From Aquimixticola soesokkakensis (GTDB taxonomy: Bacteria > Pseudomonadota > Alphaproteobacteria > Rhodobacterales > Rhodobacteraceae), in NCBI RefSeq assembly GCF_900172375.1, contig NZ_FWFS01000004.1, forward strand, positions 186,001 through 250,000: a stretch of 64,000 nt of DNA, read 5' to 3'. A program made the position numbers and the translations under genes. A model generated the notes under the pieces. The model was not told the origin of the DNA. It was given only the letters and a program-made list of their open reading frames with translations, and did no database searches. Shown one piece after another: positions 27,214 through 37,069 of this stretch (its first letter is position 1; the number at the start of each line of letters is the position of its first letter).

Positions 27214-28002
27214 TTAGTCGGCACGGACCAATTTGGCGAGCTTTTCAAAAATCGCCTCGTTGCCGCAAATGATCGAACCGGCTTCAACGGGATTGCCGCC
27301 CGCGCGCACGGTATCGACAAAGCCGCCCGCCTCGCGCACCAGCACAAGCCCCGCCGCAAGATCCCAGGAATTCAACCGGTGTTCCCAGTAGCCGTCAAAG
27401 CGCCCCGAGGCGACATAGGCCAGATCGAGCGCGGCAGACCCCGTCGCGCGCATGCCCGCCACTTCGGGCATCACCTTGGCAAGGTCCTTGAGCACGCGCG
27501 GCAAGACGCCCCGCCCCGAGCCCGGAACGCCACCGCCCACGAGGGCTTCGTTCAAACGGGTGCGCCCCGACACACGGATGCGGCTTTCGTTCATCCACGC
27601 GCCCGACCCTTTTTCGGCCCAGTACATTTCATCCTTGGCGGCATCGAAAATCACACCCGACACGATTTCGCCCTTATGCTCAAGCGCGATGGAAATGCAC
27701 CAATGCGGCAGGCCGTGCAAAAAATTCGTTGTGCCATCAAGCGGATCGACGATCCAGCGACGGGTCGGGTCCTGCCCGTCCTTGGCTTTGCTTTCCTCGC
27801 CAACCCAGCCGTAGGTCGGGCGGGCTTCGGTCAGAATGTCATAGACGATCTTTTCGGCGGCGATATCGGCTTTGGACACGAAGTCGCCCGCGCCCTTGCG
27901 CGAGACTTGCAGGTTCTCGACTTCGCGAAAGTCTTTGACCAACGACCGCCCCGCCATGCGTGCGGCCTTGATCATCACGTTGAGATTGGCGCTACCTTGC
28001 AT
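27214..28002 (-). CDS. suhB: Inositol monophosphatase family protein (SuhB-like)
   Basis: 262 residues. A Mg-dependent phosphatase. Metal ligands: Glu69-Glu70 (WVGEES) and the signature WIVDPLDGTTNF (Asp86, Asp89); the late motif NSWDLAAGLVLVREAGG carries the third Asp. Besides inositol phosphates, SuhB in E. coli works as a ribosome-assembly and antitermination factor; which role applies here cannot be told from sequence. It is a single gene with its own terminator, 132 bp downstream of the metR stop on the same strand. Predicted to be cytoplasmic. Confidence 0.92.
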   Translation of the reverse strand: MQGSANLNVMIKAARMAGRSLVKDFREVENLQVSRKGAGDFVSKADIAAEKIVYDILTEARPTYGWVGEESKAKDGQDPTRRWIVDPLDGTTNFLHGLPHWCISIALEHKGEIVSGVIFDAAKDEMYWAEKGSGAWMNESRIRVSGRTRLNEALVGGGVPGSGRGVLPRVLKDLAKVMPEVAGMRATGSAALDLAYVASGRFDGYWEHRLNSWDLAAGLVLVREAGGFVDTVRAGGNPVEAGSIICGNEAIFEKLAKLVRAD

Positions 28003-28134
28003 CGTCTCGCTCCTTTGGGTTCAGCCCGCGCGTATAAGCCGCGCAGCCGCGCATGTGAAGCCAATTATGCCCCAAAAACCGGCGCATTTCGCAATGACGC
28101 GTCGAAATCCGGTCCCAAAGGCACAAGCCGCGCC

Positions 28135-29058
28135 TCAGGCACGTTGCAATTTCACCGGCTCGGTGCGCGCAAGACGCAAAACATGCGCCATATAGGGGCG
28201 CGTTGCATCCTCGCGGCGCACAGCGGCATAGAGACGGCGCGTCACGCCTGTGGCGGTCAGCGGGCGCGTCACGTAATCGCTGTGATATTTCACTTCGCGC
28301 ACCACCCAATCGGGCAACACCGCCACCCCGCGATTGGAGGCCACCAGCAAAAGGATCACCGCCGTCAATTCCACTTGGCGCAGCGCTTTGGGTTCGACTT
28401 TTGCCGGCGCAAGCAGCTGGGAAAAAATATCGAGCCGCGCACGGTCCACGGGATAGGTGATCAGCGTCTGGTCGCGAAAATCCTCGGCTTCGACAAAGGC
28501 TTTGTCGGCCAGCGGGTTTTTCGAGGAGGCCACGAAGACCGGCGAATAGTCGAACAGCGGGATAAACTCGATGCCCTCGATATCCTCCGGGTCGGAGGAG
28601 ACCACCAGATCCACTTCCTCGCGCTGCAACGCAGGCAAGGCGCCAAAGGCCAGACCGGGGCGGATATCCACGTCCACGTCGGGCCAGGCCTTGCGGAATT
28701 CTTCGAGGACGGGAAAGAGCCACTCAAAGCAGGCGTGGCACTCGATCGCGATATGCAAGCGCCCCGATTTGCCTGCGACAAGCCCTGCGAAATCCTCTTC
28801 CATCGCGGCGACGCGGGGCAGGATATCATCGGCCAGCGCCAGCAGTTTCATACCCGCCGCCGACAGTTTCAACGGCTTGGAGCGGCGCACGAACAGCTCG
28901 ACGCCCGCCTGATCTTCCAGACCTTTGACCTGATGGGACAGGGCGCTTTGGGTGATGTTCAACTTATCTGCCGCGCGCGCCAGACCGCCTGCTTCGTGGA
29001 TGGCCTTGATGGTACGCAGGTGGCGGAATTCGATGTGCATCGATTGAAACCCATTCAT
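28135..29058 (-). CDS. metR: LysR-family regulator MetR
   Basis: 307 residues. An N-terminal winged helix (about 7-70, AIHEAGGLARAADKLNITQSALS) and a LysR ligand-binding domain. The stretch LHIAIECHACFEWLFPVLEEF is almost the E. coli MetR sequence, as are LITYPVDRARLDIF and RLYAAVR, so the call is firm. MetR uses homocysteine as co-effector and controls methionine genes, fitting its divergence from metF. The start at 29058 has AAGG 6 bp upstream; an ATG at 29040 matches the family start better. Two dyads lie in the shared promoter. Confidence 0.93.
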   Translation of the reverse strand: MNGFQSMHIEFRHLRTIKAIHEAGGLARAADKLNITQSALSHQVKGLEDQAGVELFVRRSKPLKLSAAGMKLLALADDILPRVAAMEEDFAGLVAGKSGRLHIAIECHACFEWLFPVLEEFRKAWPDVDVDIRPGLAFGALPALQREEVDLVVSSDPEDIEGIEFIPLFDYSPVFVASSKNPLADKAFVEAEDFRDQTLITYPVDRARLDIFSQLLAPAKVEPKALRQVELTAVILLLVASNRGVAVLPDWVVREVKYHSDYVTRPLTATGVTRRLYAAVRREDATRPYMAHVLRLARTEPVKLQRA

Positions 29059-29080
29059 AACCTTGTTGAGGATTATGAAT
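29053..29080. promoter_or_regulatory. Perfect dyad 1 between metR and metF
   Basis: ATTCATAA (29053-29060) and TTATGAAT (29073-29080) are exact inverted repeats around a 12-bp spacer. The TGAA/TTCA-type half-sites suit MetR. It overlaps the metR start, consistent with autorepression. Confidence 0.6.
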
Positions 29081-29108
29081 TTGTCTCACATGGGCCTTTG
29101 TGAGACAA
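29081..29108. promoter_or_regulatory. Perfect dyad 2 between metR and metF
   Basis: TTGTCTCAC (29081-29089) and GTGAGACAA (29100-29108) are exact inverted repeats with a 10-bp spacer, directly next to dyad 1 and 26 bp before metF. It may be a second regulator site or a hairpin in the metF leader. Confidence 0.6.
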
Positions 29109-29134
29109 GGGCGCAAATCTGATAGGATACCCTC

Positions 29135-30001
29135 ATGACTGCTGCCTCCAGCGCGCGCCCCACCCCGCCACGCATCTCGTTTGAATTCTTTCCCCCGCAA
29201 AGCATCGAGGCGACCTTTCGCCTTGCGCGCACAGTGGATGCGTTGACCCCGCTCAAGCCCGGTTTCGTGTCGGTGACCTATGGCGCGGGCGGCACGACAC
29301 GCACGCTGACCCATGATGCCGTGGCCACCCTGCACAAAATCTACGGCCTCAATGTTGCCGCGCATCTGACCTGCGTGAACGCCACCAAAGAGGAAACGCT
29401 GGCCATCGCCGACAGCTATTACGAGGCCGGCGTGCGCGAAATCGTGGCGCTGCGGGGCGATCCGCCCAAGGGCGCGGGCCAGTTCACGGCCCACAAGGAC
29501 GGGTTTTCATCCTCGGTCGAACTGGTCGAAGCCCTCGCCGAGACCGGCAAATTCAAGCTGCACGTGGGCGCCTACCCCGACCCGCATCCCGAAAGCGGCG
29601 ATACCGACGCCGATGTCGCCTATCTTAAGCGCAAAATCCAGGCCGGTGCGAATACGGCGATCACGCAGTTCTTCTTTGAGGCGGACACCTATTTCCGCTT
29701 TCGCGACAAATGCGCAGCGGCAGGCATCACCAAGCCGATCATCCCCGGCATCCTGCCGATTGAAAACTGGAACGGTGTGAAAAAATTCGCCGCCCGCTGT
29801 GGCACGCCAGTCCCCGACAGTCTTGATGCAGCGTTCAACACCGCCATCGCCGCCGATCGCGAGCGCGCGTATTCCATCGAAAATTGCACGAAAATGTGTG
29901 AAGCGCTGATCGCGGGCGGGGTTGAGGATCTGCATTTCTACACGCTCAACAAGCCGCATCTGACGTCGGCCGTGCTTGAAAATCTGGGCATCACCGCCTG
30001 A
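29135..30001 (+). CDS. metF: 5,10-methylenetetrahydrofolate reductase
   Basis: 288 residues. An FAD-dependent TIM-barrel enzyme making 5-methyl-THF for methionine synthesis. Family blocks: SFEFFPPQSIEA near the N-terminus (catalytic Glu region), SVTYGAGGTTR, HLTCVNATKEE, IVALRGDPP, AITQFFFEADTYFRF and PGILPIENW. The C-terminus has GVEDLHFYTLN. Length is that of the bacterial single-domain enzyme. AGGA lies 7 bp before the start. Controlled by the divergent MetR through the shared dyads. Confidence 0.96.
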   Translation: MTAASSARPTPPRISFEFFPPQSIEATFRLARTVDALTPLKPGFVSVTYGAGGTTRTLTHDAVATLHKIYGLNVAAHLTCVNATKEETLAIADSYYEAGVREIVALRGDPPKGAGQFTAHKDGFSSSVELVEALAETGKFKLHVGAYPDPHPESGDTDADVAYLKRKIQAGANTAITQFFFEADTYFRFRDKCAAAGITKPIIPGILPIENWNGVKKFAARCGTPVPDSLDAAFNTAIAADRERAYSIENCTKMCEALIAGGVEDLHFYTLNKPHLTSAVLENLGITA

Positions 30002-30010
30002 TCGGACGCT

Positions 30011-31303
30011 TTAGCGGCGCAGCCGGATACGGCTGCCCGCGCCTTTGTTGCGCTGCCCCTCATAGGGATTACGCGGCGGCGTGGCGCGATAGCTGCGCGC
30101 CCGGGCGGAGCGGTTTTTGCGTTGCCAACGGCGCAGGCGCCGGCGCACCAGTCGCCACCACGCAAGACCACCGCGCCGCCTGCGTACCCGCTGCGTCAGC
30201 GAGGGGTGTAGCACCTCGGACGGGTCCGCGCCGACGACACGCGGCTTGCGCGCCCAAAACAACTTGGCCCACCCCCGCCAAGGCGGGCTTTTGGGGCCCG
30301 TCGGATCAGCCAGAAACCGCATCCGCCAGCCAAAGGGCAATGGCAGGCCCGCGCTTTCGGCCTTGTCGAGAATCCAGACCAGCGCGGCGTTGGACAGCTT
30401 GCGTCCCTCGGCCCAATCCCCCAGCTGCCCGCCGACATCGCCGTGATTGCCCCGAAACCACATTTGCACCATCTCCGGCGCCGTCCCCGCCGCAACCGCA
30501 TCAGGATCGGTCTGCCACATCACGGGCGCATAGGCCCGTCGGCTTTCATGGTAGGCCAGCGCGTGATAGCCGCGTTTGACATGTGGCCCCAGATACGCGC
30601 TGCGAAACCGGTGTTTCGCCTTGGACAAGCGCCACAAAAACGGCGCGCGAATGCCGATGGCGGAGACCGTATCCCAAACGCCGATCATCTCGATCTCGAC
30701 ACTCTGGTGGCAATGACTACGCGCGAATTCCTGCGCGACGGCGGTATCGGGATCGCTTTGGTAATGGCTGTAGAGCACGCTGACGTTGCGTTCTGTGGCA
30801 TGGGCCGCCTCCAGCAATCCCAGCCGGTCGATCATCCCCGCCAAAGAGCGCACCGCATAGGCCCCGCGCGAATAGCCGAACAGGAAAATCCTGTCCCCCT
30901 CGACATAGCGGCTTGCCAGAGCGCCATAGACCTGACGGATCTGGCGGTTGATGCCGCGCCCTTCGATCACATCCAAGGCGTTGCGCCAGCCGGACCACTG
31001 GATTCCCGCCTCGTAGCGCAGGGACAGGCGCGCAGTGGGCTCTGTTGCGGCTCTGGTTTTTTGCGCGACTTCGCGACAGAGTTTATAGGTCAAACCGGCG
31101 TTGGTTTCCTGACCGTCCTCAAGCGTGGAGAGCGTGCCGTCCAAGATCACCACATGGGTGACCTGCCCGCGCAGCACAGCGCTGTGGGGCGCGTTCGCCC
31201 GCCCCTGCGCAGGGCCCTGCGCCCCGCTTGGTGCGGGGGCCTGTTCGGTTTCGACCGTGCGCCCCTTGCGCAGCGCTGTGCGAAACCGTCCAAGCAGGCT
31301 CAT
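30011..31303 (-). CDS. DUF2235 alpha/beta-hydrolase
   Basis: 430 residues from the ATG at 31303; the frame is open 79 codons further upstream but that part is low-complexity and contains a repeat. The DUF2235 core: VVILDGTLSTLEDGQETNAG (about 51-70), the nucleophile elbow FGYSRGAYAVRS (Ser145), an Asp in IGVWDTVSAIG and WFRGNHGDVGG with the likely catalytic His. Some family members are secreted phospholipase effectors (Tle group), but no secretion genes are near and there is no signal peptide. The C-terminus (about 370-430) is very Arg-rich, which suggests contact with nucleic acid or acidic lipids. Confidence 0.85.
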   Translation of the reverse strand: MSLLGRFRTALRKGRTVETEQAPAPSGAQGPAQGRANAPHSAVLRGQVTHVVILDGTLSTLEDGQETNAGLTYKLCREVAQKTRAATEPTARLSLRYEAGIQWSGWRNALDVIEGRGINRQIRQVYGALASRYVEGDRIFLFGYSRGAYAVRSLAGMIDRLGLLEAAHATERNVSVLYSHYQSDPDTAVAQEFARSHCHQSVEIEMIGVWDTVSAIGIRAPFLWRLSKAKHRFRSAYLGPHVKRGYHALAYHESRRAYAPVMWQTDPDAVAAGTAPEMVQMWFRGNHGDVGGQLGDWAEGRKLSNAALVWILDKAESAGLPLPFGWRMRFLADPTGPKSPPWRGWAKLFWARKPRVVGADPSEVLHPSLTQRVRRRRGGLAWWRLVRRRLRRWQRKNRSARARSYRATPPRNPYEGQRNKGAGSRIRLRR

Positions 31304-31376
31304 GGTGCGGCCATCCCGAACAGAGCGATCCGAGCCGCCCCCATGCGAGGCATCCCACTCCCGGGCAGACAGCGTG

Positions 31377-31406
31377 CCCGCCGGTTCAATGCCCGCCGGT
31401 TCAATG
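31377..31406 (+). repeat. 15-bp tandem repeat
   Basis: CCCGCCGGTTCAATG occurs at 31377-31391 and again, exactly, at 31392-31406, just upstream of the DUF2235 gene start. Confidence 0.8.
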
Positions 31407-31561
31407 CCCGCTCTGACAAAATGCCTTTTGACCTGTCTGCCCGCACCTGCCTGCCCTTTCGCGTTCCTCGGCTTGGTGGTTACCCTACTGCGCCGCGCAA
31501 GGCAAAAAGGATTGAGAGCGGTCAAAGGCGCAGGGCACAACAGCCCCTTCGCGCGACGCCC

Positions 31562-32701
31562 CTATCGCGTGAACACCATCCGCACCGCCGGTTGGGTCGT
31601 CGCCGTTTTGGGGGCGACGCGAAGTTCATTCAAAGCCATCAGCACAAACACCACCGTTTGCGCCTTCGCGTGCAGCTGGTTGATCGTGCCGGTAATGTAA
31701 ATCCGCTCCTTGGGGGCGTAGAACATGAAGCTGCCGCTCATGCCCAAATGCCCAAAGACCACCGGCGTCGACATGAACAGAGAGCTGCGATTGGCCACAC
31801 GGTGGGGCAGCGACATCCAATAGGGCACTTGCAAGCGCATCATGCCCAGCCCGTACTCAACTGAGGGAAACATCGGACGCCAGTCGCACAGCATTTTGAC
31901 CAAACTGCGCTCGAACAGATAGCCTTCCATGAAGGCCCGTAAAAAGATCAACCCTTCGTTTGCAGTGGTGACCATCCCGCCATCCGCCTGAAAGGACGCC
32001 ATGGCCCGCCCAACCAAGAGCTCCTCTTCGCCCGCGCGCAAGTTCACGGGCTTGGTATCGGCCGGATCGCAGTACAAGTAGGTCGAGCGCAGCCCAAGGG
32101 GCGCACAGATCCTGTCCTTGATGACATCCGCAAGCGGCTTGTCGTCGAGTTTTTCGATCACCTTGCCCAGAATCTGGAAATTCGTGTCGGAAAAATGTGC
32201 CTTCTTCGTCTCGCCGGGGACATGCAGCGCCCCGTTTGCGCGCGCCCGCGCGATGGCATCGTCAAAATCCCAGCCCTCGTCAACGCCCTGCGCAATATCG
32301 GTCTGATAGGAGCGGCCGTTGTTTTTGTACAAAAAGAAATCGCCCAGTCCCGACGTATGGGACAGCAACTGGCGCAGGGTGATCTGATCGGTCAGATCCA
32401 CCCCCTCATGCACAAGCAATTCCTCGCAGGCTTTGCAATCGAGATAGGAAACAAAGGGCGCACTGAGCGCCAGCTTGCCCTCTGCGCGCATCTGCAACAG
32501 GACCGCGGTGATGTATAATTTGGTGATCCCCGTGGCGAAAAACGCGCGCCGCGGCCCCAGGTCCCCCCCGCCAAGGTGAAACTCGGCCCCATCCGTTTCA
32601 CGATAGGCCGAAAAAGTTGCCCCCGTGTACCACGGATTTCGCAGGCGGGTTTCGATCAGGCGAGACAGGGTCATCAACAACTCCACAAGGCCGCCAGACA
32701 C
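31562..32701 (-). CDS. Serine beta-lactamase-fold protein, probably inactive
   Basis: 379 residues; a start at 32674 is also possible. The fold is recognisable over its length: ITLRQLLSHTSGLGDF, SDTNFQILGKVIEKL and the HxG-like block FGHLGMSGSFMFY. But the SxxK nucleophile motif reads G58-I-T-K61 (ATGITKLYITA), so Ser is replaced by Gly. The YxN motif reads F170-S-D172, losing the general-base Tyr and the Asn. Hydrolysis or acylation by the usual route should be impossible. No signal peptide, so it is likely cytoplasmic; binding or structural role inferred. It lies upstream of the DUF2235 gene on the same strand and is divergent from valS. Confidence 0.82.
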   Translation of the reverse strand: MSGGLVELLMTLSRLIETRLRNPWYTGATFSAYRETDGAEFHLGGGDLGPRRAFFATGITKLYITAVLLQMRAEGKLALSAPFVSYLDCKACEELLVHEGVDLTDQITLRQLLSHTSGLGDFFLYKNNGRSYQTDIAQGVDEGWDFDDAIARARANGALHVPGETKKAHFSDTNFQILGKVIEKLDDKPLADVIKDRICAPLGLRSTYLYCDPADTKPVNLRAGEEELLVGRAMASFQADGGMVTTANEGLIFLRAFMEGYLFERSLVKMLCDWRPMFPSVEYGLGMMRLQVPYWMSLPHRVANRSSLFMSTPVVFGHLGMSGSFMFYAPKERIYITGTINQLHAKAQTVVFVLMALNELRVAPKTATTQPAVRMVFTR

Positions 32702-32843
32702 CGGCGCGCTTGTTCGTGGTATGGCACAATGACAGTTAACATACGGTCAACCGCGCCGCGGCGCGCGCGCCCATCCCCCTTTCCCTCACCCGCCCTGCGC
32801 GATACACAAGCGCCAAACCCTAAAAAGATGCGGATCCGAACAT

Positions 32844-35800
32844 ATGGCGATGGAAAAGAACTTCGACGCGGGCACCAGCGAAGCACGCATTTACGAGGCT
32901 TGGGAAAAAGCGGGCGCGTTCAAAGCGGGCGCGAATGCCACGCGCGATGACACTTTCTGCATCATGCTGCCCCCCCCCAATGTCACCGGCTCGCTGCATG
33001 TGGGCCATGCTTTCAACCACACGCTGATGGACATCCTGACGCGCTGGAAACGGATGCAGGGCTTTGACACGCTGTGGCAACCGGGCCTTGATCACGCCGG
33101 CATTGCGACGCAGTTGCAGGTGGAGAAAATGCTTGCCGCCACCAACCAGCCGTCGCGGCGCGAACTGGGGCGCGAGAAATTCCTCGAAAAAGTCTGGGAA
33201 TGGAAAGAGAAGTTCGGCGGCACCATCGTCGAGCAGGACAAGCGTCTGGGCACATCGATGGATTGGGACCGCCTTGCCTTTACCATGGACGAGCAGTTTC
33301 ACGATGCGGTGCTCAAGGTTTTCGTGGACATGTATGCCAAAGGGCTGATCACCCGCGGCAAGCGGCTTGTGAACTGGGACCCGCATTTCGAAACCGCGAT
33401 TTCCGATCTTGAAGTGGAAAACACCGAAGTTGCCGGTCACATGTGGCACTTCAAATACAAACTCGCCGGCGGCGAGACCTATGAGTACATCGAAAAAGAC
33501 GAGGACGGCGCGGTCACCTTCCGCGAAACCCGCGACTATATTTCGATCGCCACGACACGCCCCGAAACCATGCTGGGCGACGGCGCGGTTGCGGTGAACC
33601 CCAAAGATGCGCGCTACGCCCCGATCGTGGGGAAAATGGTGCATCTGCCGCTCTGTGACCGCCTGATCCCCATCGTTTCCGACGAATATCCCGATCCCGA
33701 TTTCGGCTCGGGGGCGGTAAAAATCACCGGCGCGCATGATTTCAACGACTACCAGGTCGCCAAGCGCTGCAATCTTCCCATGTACCGGCTGATGGATACC
33801 AAAGGCGCGATGCGTGCCGACGGGCTACCCTATGAGGACTGCGTGGCGCGCGCGCGCGAGATTGCCGCCGGTGCCGTTGCGGGCGAAATGGAGATCGACA
33901 GCCTCAACCTTGTGCCCGAAAAATACCGCGGCATGGATCGCTTCGACGCCCGCGCGGCGGTGATTGCCGACATCACTGCTGCTGGGCTTGCCGTGACCAC
34001 GCTGGTGAAATCCATCGACGAGGACACAGGCGCCGAGCACATGGAAGCCGTGCCCGTTGTCGACAACAAACCGGTGATGCAGCCCTTTGGCGATCGCTCC
34101 GGCGTGGTGATCGAGCCGATGCTGACCGACCAGTGGTTCGTGGATACGGCCAAGATCGTGCAACCCGCGCTGGACGCTGTGCGCTCTGGCCGCACCAAGA
34201 TCATCCCGGAGTCGGGCGAAAAGGTCTACTACCACTGGCTCGAGAATATCGAGCCCTGGTGCATTTCGCGCCAGCTGTGGTGGGGCCACCAGATCCCCGT
34301 CTGGTACGGGCTGGACCTTGGCTATGAGCAACCGCTCGAAACCGAAGGCGATCTGGACGAAGTCGATCTGCACAAGCTGCTGATCGAGGGCGGCATGATG
34401 CACCGCAAGGATGTCTACCACTGCGCGGCCTCCTTCGAGGCCGTGACGGAGGCCTTCAAAGGCGAGATTGCCGACACCCCCACCCCGATCAACCACGCCC
34501 GCATCATCGAAGTGGCCGACAAACAGGAAGCGATGGAAACACTCGCCGCCGCTTTGGGCCAATATGCCGTCGATCAGGACCCGACCAAACTGGTCTATCC
34601 GGTCTGGCGCGACGCAGATGTGCTCGACACGTGGTTCTCCTCGGGCCTGTGGCCGATTGGCACGCTGGGCTGGCCCCAAGACACCGACGCGCTGAAAAAA
34701 TACTTCCCCACCAATGTGCTGGTTACAGGGCAGGACATCCTGTTTTTCTGGGTTGCGCGCATGATGATGATGCAGCTTGCCGTGGTGGACGACATCCCCT
34801 TCGACACCGTCTACCTGCATCAGCTCGTGCGCGACGAGAAGGGCAAGAAGATGTCGAAAACCACCGGAAACGTCATCGACCCGCTTGAAATCGTGGATGA
34901 ATACGGCGCCGATGCCCTGCGCATGACCAACGCGGCCATGGCCTCGATTGGCGGCGTGCTGAAACTCTCGGTCGAGCGGATCAAAGGCTATCGCAACTTT
35001 GGCACCAAACTCTGGAATGCCACGAAATTTGCGGAAATGAACGAGGTCTTCAGCCAGTACGACCCCTCCGTAATGCCGACGCCCACCGCGACGCTGAACA
35101 AATGGATCATCGGGGAAACGGCCAAGGTCCGCATGGATGTCGACGCGGCGCTTGGCGCCTACCGTTTCAACGACGCGGCATTGGGCCTCTATGCCTTCGT
35201 CTGGGGCAAGGTCTGCGACTGGTATGTCGAACTGTCCAAACCGCTGTTCTATGACGGTGACGAGGCGATCAAGGCCGAAACCCGCCAAACCATGGGCTGG
35301 GTGCTTGATCAATGCCTGATCATGCTGCACCCCATCATGCCCTTCATCACCGAAGAGCTCTGGGCCATGACCGGCGTGACCCGCCGCAAAATGCTGGTCC
35401 ATGCGGATTGGCCAAGCTTTGGAACCGAGTTGATCGACACGCACGCCGACCGCGAAATGAACTGGGTGATCGGCCTCATCGACTCCATCCGCTCGGCCCG
35501 GGCCGAAATGCACGTTCCCGCAGGGCTGAAAGTGCCGCTGGTGATCGTCGACATCGATGCCAACGGCGACGCCGCCTTTGCCAACAACAAAGCGATGATC
35601 GAAAAACTTGCCCGCATCGATGGCGTCACCCGCGTCGCGCAGATGCCCAAAGGCGCGGTGACCATCGCTGCGGAGGGGGCCACCTTCGGCCTGCCGCTGG
35701 CCGGCCTCATCGACGTAGCCGAGGAAAAAGCACGGCTGCAAAAGTCGCTCGACAAACTGGCCAAGGAAATGGGCGGCCTCAAAGGACGGTTGAACAACCC

Positions 35801-35921
35801 CAATTTCGTCGCCTCCGCGCCGGAGGAAGTCGTCGCCGAAGCCCGCGAAAACCTCGCCGCGCGCCAAGAAGAAGACGCAAAACTCAAAGCTGCCCTCACA
35901 AGACTCGCGCAAATCGGCTGA
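32844..35921 (+). CDS. valS: Valyl-tRNA synthetase
   Basis: 1025 residues. The HIGH motif HVGH is at 52-55 ([18 protein letters not shown]). The editing CP1 domain has [17 protein letters not shown] and the KMSKS loop KKMSKTTGN is at 668-676. The anticodon-binding domain follows, and a C-terminal coiled-coil arm (about 940-1025, [19 protein letters not shown]) binds the tRNA. Start AACATATGGCG at 32844. It ends in a good terminator. In many alphaproteobacteria valS sits beside popZ; here the popZ-like gene is about 13 kb downstream. Confidence 0.97.
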   Translation: MAMEKNFDAGTSEARIYEAWEKAGAFKAGANATRDDTFCIMLPPPNVTGSLHVGHAFNHTLMDILTRWKRMQGFDTLWQPGLDHAGIATQLQVEKMLAATNQPSRRELGREKFLEKVWEWKEKFGGTIVEQDKRLGTSMDWDRLAFTMDEQFHDAVLKVFVDMYAKGLITRGKRLVNWDPHFETAISDLEVENTEVAGHMWHFKYKLAGGETYEYIEKDEDGAVTFRETRDYISIATTRPETMLGDGAVAVNPKDARYAPIVGKMVHLPLCDRLIPIVSDEYPDPDFGSGAVKITGAHDFNDYQVAKRCNLPMYRLMDTKGAMRADGLPYEDCVARAREIAAGAVAGEMEIDSLNLVPEKYRGMDRFDARAAVIADITAAGLAVTTLVKSIDEDTGAEHMEAVPVVDNKPVMQPFGDRSGVVIEPMLTDQWFVDTAKIVQPALDAVRSGRTKIIPESGEKVYYHWLENIEPWCISRQLWWGHQIPVWYGLDLGYEQPLETEGDLDEVDLHKLLIEGGMMHRKDVYHCAASFEAVTEAFKGEIADTPTPINHARIIEVADKQEAMETLAAALGQYAVDQDPTKLVYPVWRDADVLDTWFSSGLWPIGTLGWPQDTDALKKYFPTNVLVTGQDILFFWVARMMMMQLAVVDDIPFDTVYLHQLVRDEKGKKMSKTTGNVIDPLEIVDEYGADALRMTNAAMASIGGVLKLSVERIKGYRNFGTKLWNATKFAEMNEVFSQYDPSVMPTPTATLNKWIIGETAKVRMDVDAALGAYRFNDAALGLYAFVWGKVCDWYVELSKPLFYDGDEAIKAETRQTMGWVLDQCLIMLHPIMPFITEELWAMTGVTRRKMLVHADWPSFGTELIDTHADREMNWVIGLIDSIRSARAEMHVPAGLKVPLVIVDIDANGDAAFANNKAMIEKLARIDGVTRVAQMPKGAVTIAAEGATFGLPLAGLIDVAEEKARLQKSLDKLAKEMGGLKGRLNNPNFVASAPEEVVAEARENLAARQEEDAKLKAALTRLAQIG

Positions 35922-35943
35922 TCTTTTGCACTCCTGAAACGGG

Positions 35944-35974
35944 AAAGGCGCGTTCCAGTGGGGCGCGCCTTTTG
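35944..35974 (+). terminator. Terminator of valS
   Basis: AAAGGCGCG pairs with CGCGCCTTT across an 11-base loop, then TTGGTTTCTTT. It is directly followed by a larger palindrome. Confidence 0.8.
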
Positions 35975-35976
35975 GT

Positions 35977-36050
35977 TTCTTTCGGATAAAAATACCCAAC
36001 GTCACGCCACTTGCCAAAGGGCCGACAGTGGGTATTTGGATCCGAAAGAA
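35977..36050. repeat. 74-bp palindromic element with ~23-bp arms
   Basis: The left arm TTCTTTCGGATAAAAATACC (from 35977) continues to 36000; the right arm 36028-36050 is its reverse complement apart from two or three positions. The 27-bp centre contains GCCACTTGCCAAAGGGCC. It looks like a repeated intergenic palindrome or tiny non-autonomous element and not like a terminator, since valS already has one. Confidence 0.7.
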
Positions 36051-36112
36051 GCCAGATGTCTGGCAAAATTCACAGATGTGGACAAGCGTCACTTTTGTGA
36101 TAATCTCCTCAC

Positions 36113-37069
36113 ATGAATGACACCACGCCCCTCCCCAACGACGCCTCGCGTGAGCATCTGATGGTGCAGGTCGCGCGCATGACCTATCAGCAGGACAAGT
36201 CCCAGACCGAGATTGCACTGGAAACCGGGCTGAACCGCTGGCAAGTGGCGCGGCTATTGGCCGATGCCCGTGATACCGGTGTGGTTCGCATTGAAATCGT
36301 GCCGCGCAATCATCGCCTGCCCGACCTTGAAAGCCGCCTGTTGCGCGCCTTTGGCTTGCGCGATGCGGTCGTCGTGCCAACGGACGCGGGCGGCGATGCG
36401 GTTGCCCTTGTTGCGGGGGCCTATCTGGCTGGCTTGCGGCCCCGCCCCGATGTGGTGGGCGTGTCGTGGGGGCGGACGATGGCCGAGGTCGCCCATTGGC
36501 TTCCCGAAGGCTGGGCACAAGGCGTCACGGTGGTTCAGATCAACGGGACTGTGGCCCCCAAGCCGCAGGCGCGCGGGCACAACGATGTCGCAGAAACCTT
36601 TGCCGTCAAAGGCAACGGGCGCTTTGTGCCGCTGCCCGTTCCCGCCATCGTGGGCGCGCGCGAGACACGCGATATCCTGATGCGCGACCGCATCGTGTCG
36701 GACGTGATCAACATTGCCAAAGGCGCGAAATTGCTATGCTTTTCCTTTGGCGCCTTGGGCGAGGATTCCGCTCTGGTCCATTCGGGCAATCTGCTGGCCT
36801 CCGAAGTCGAAGCCCTTTTGAAAGCGGGGGCTGTTGGCGACATTCTGGGCCATATCATCGACGCCGAGGGGCGGATTATCGCCCCTGATATTGATGCGCG
36901 CACCATCGGGCTGGATCTGGGCACTCTGGCGCAGGCCGAGCGCTCTGTCGGCGTGGCCTATGGCGCGCAAAAACATGCCGTGACGCGCGCCGCCCTGCGC
37001 GCGGGTCTTGTAAACACGCTCGTCACCGACGAGGACACCGCAATTTTCGCTCTGGAGCAGACCACATGA
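36113..37069 (+). CDS. SorC/DeoR-type sugar-binding transcriptional regulator
   Basis: 318 residues. An N-terminal helix-turn-helix (about 20-50, KSQTEIALETGLNRWQVARLLADA) is followed by a sugar-phosphate-binding domain (about 60-318) of the SorC type, with VVGVSWGRTMAEVA and a C-terminal GVAYGAQKHAVTRAALRAGLVNTLVTDE. It probably senses deoxyribose-5-phosphate or a related nucleoside product and controls the genes after it. Its end overlaps deoC by 4 bp (ATGA), so it is part of the same transcript. Confidence 0.9.
   Translation: MNDTTPLPNDASREHLMVQVARMTYQQDKSQTEIALETGLNRWQVARLLADARDTGVVRIEIVPRNHRLPDLESRLLRAFGLRDAVVVPTDAGGDAVALVAGAYLAGLRPRPDVVGVSWGRTMAEVAHWLPEGWAQGVTVVQINGTVAPKPQARGHNDVAETFAVKGNGRFVPLPVPAIVGARETRDILMRDRIVSDVINIAKGAKLLCFSFGALGEDSALVHSGNLLASEVEALLKAGAVGDILGHIIDAEGRIIAPDIDARTIGLDLGTLAQAERSVGVAYGAQKHAVTRAALRAGLVNTLVTDEDTAIFALEQTT

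Noticed and set aside
29041-29134. SAM or SAH riboswitch before metF
   Set aside because: The spacer is under 100 bp and is taken up by two simple dyads.
33825-36518. Open frame of about 900 codons on the minus strand opposite valS
   Set aside because: It is antisense to a certain valS gene, has no family motifs and owes its length to GC-rich codon structure.
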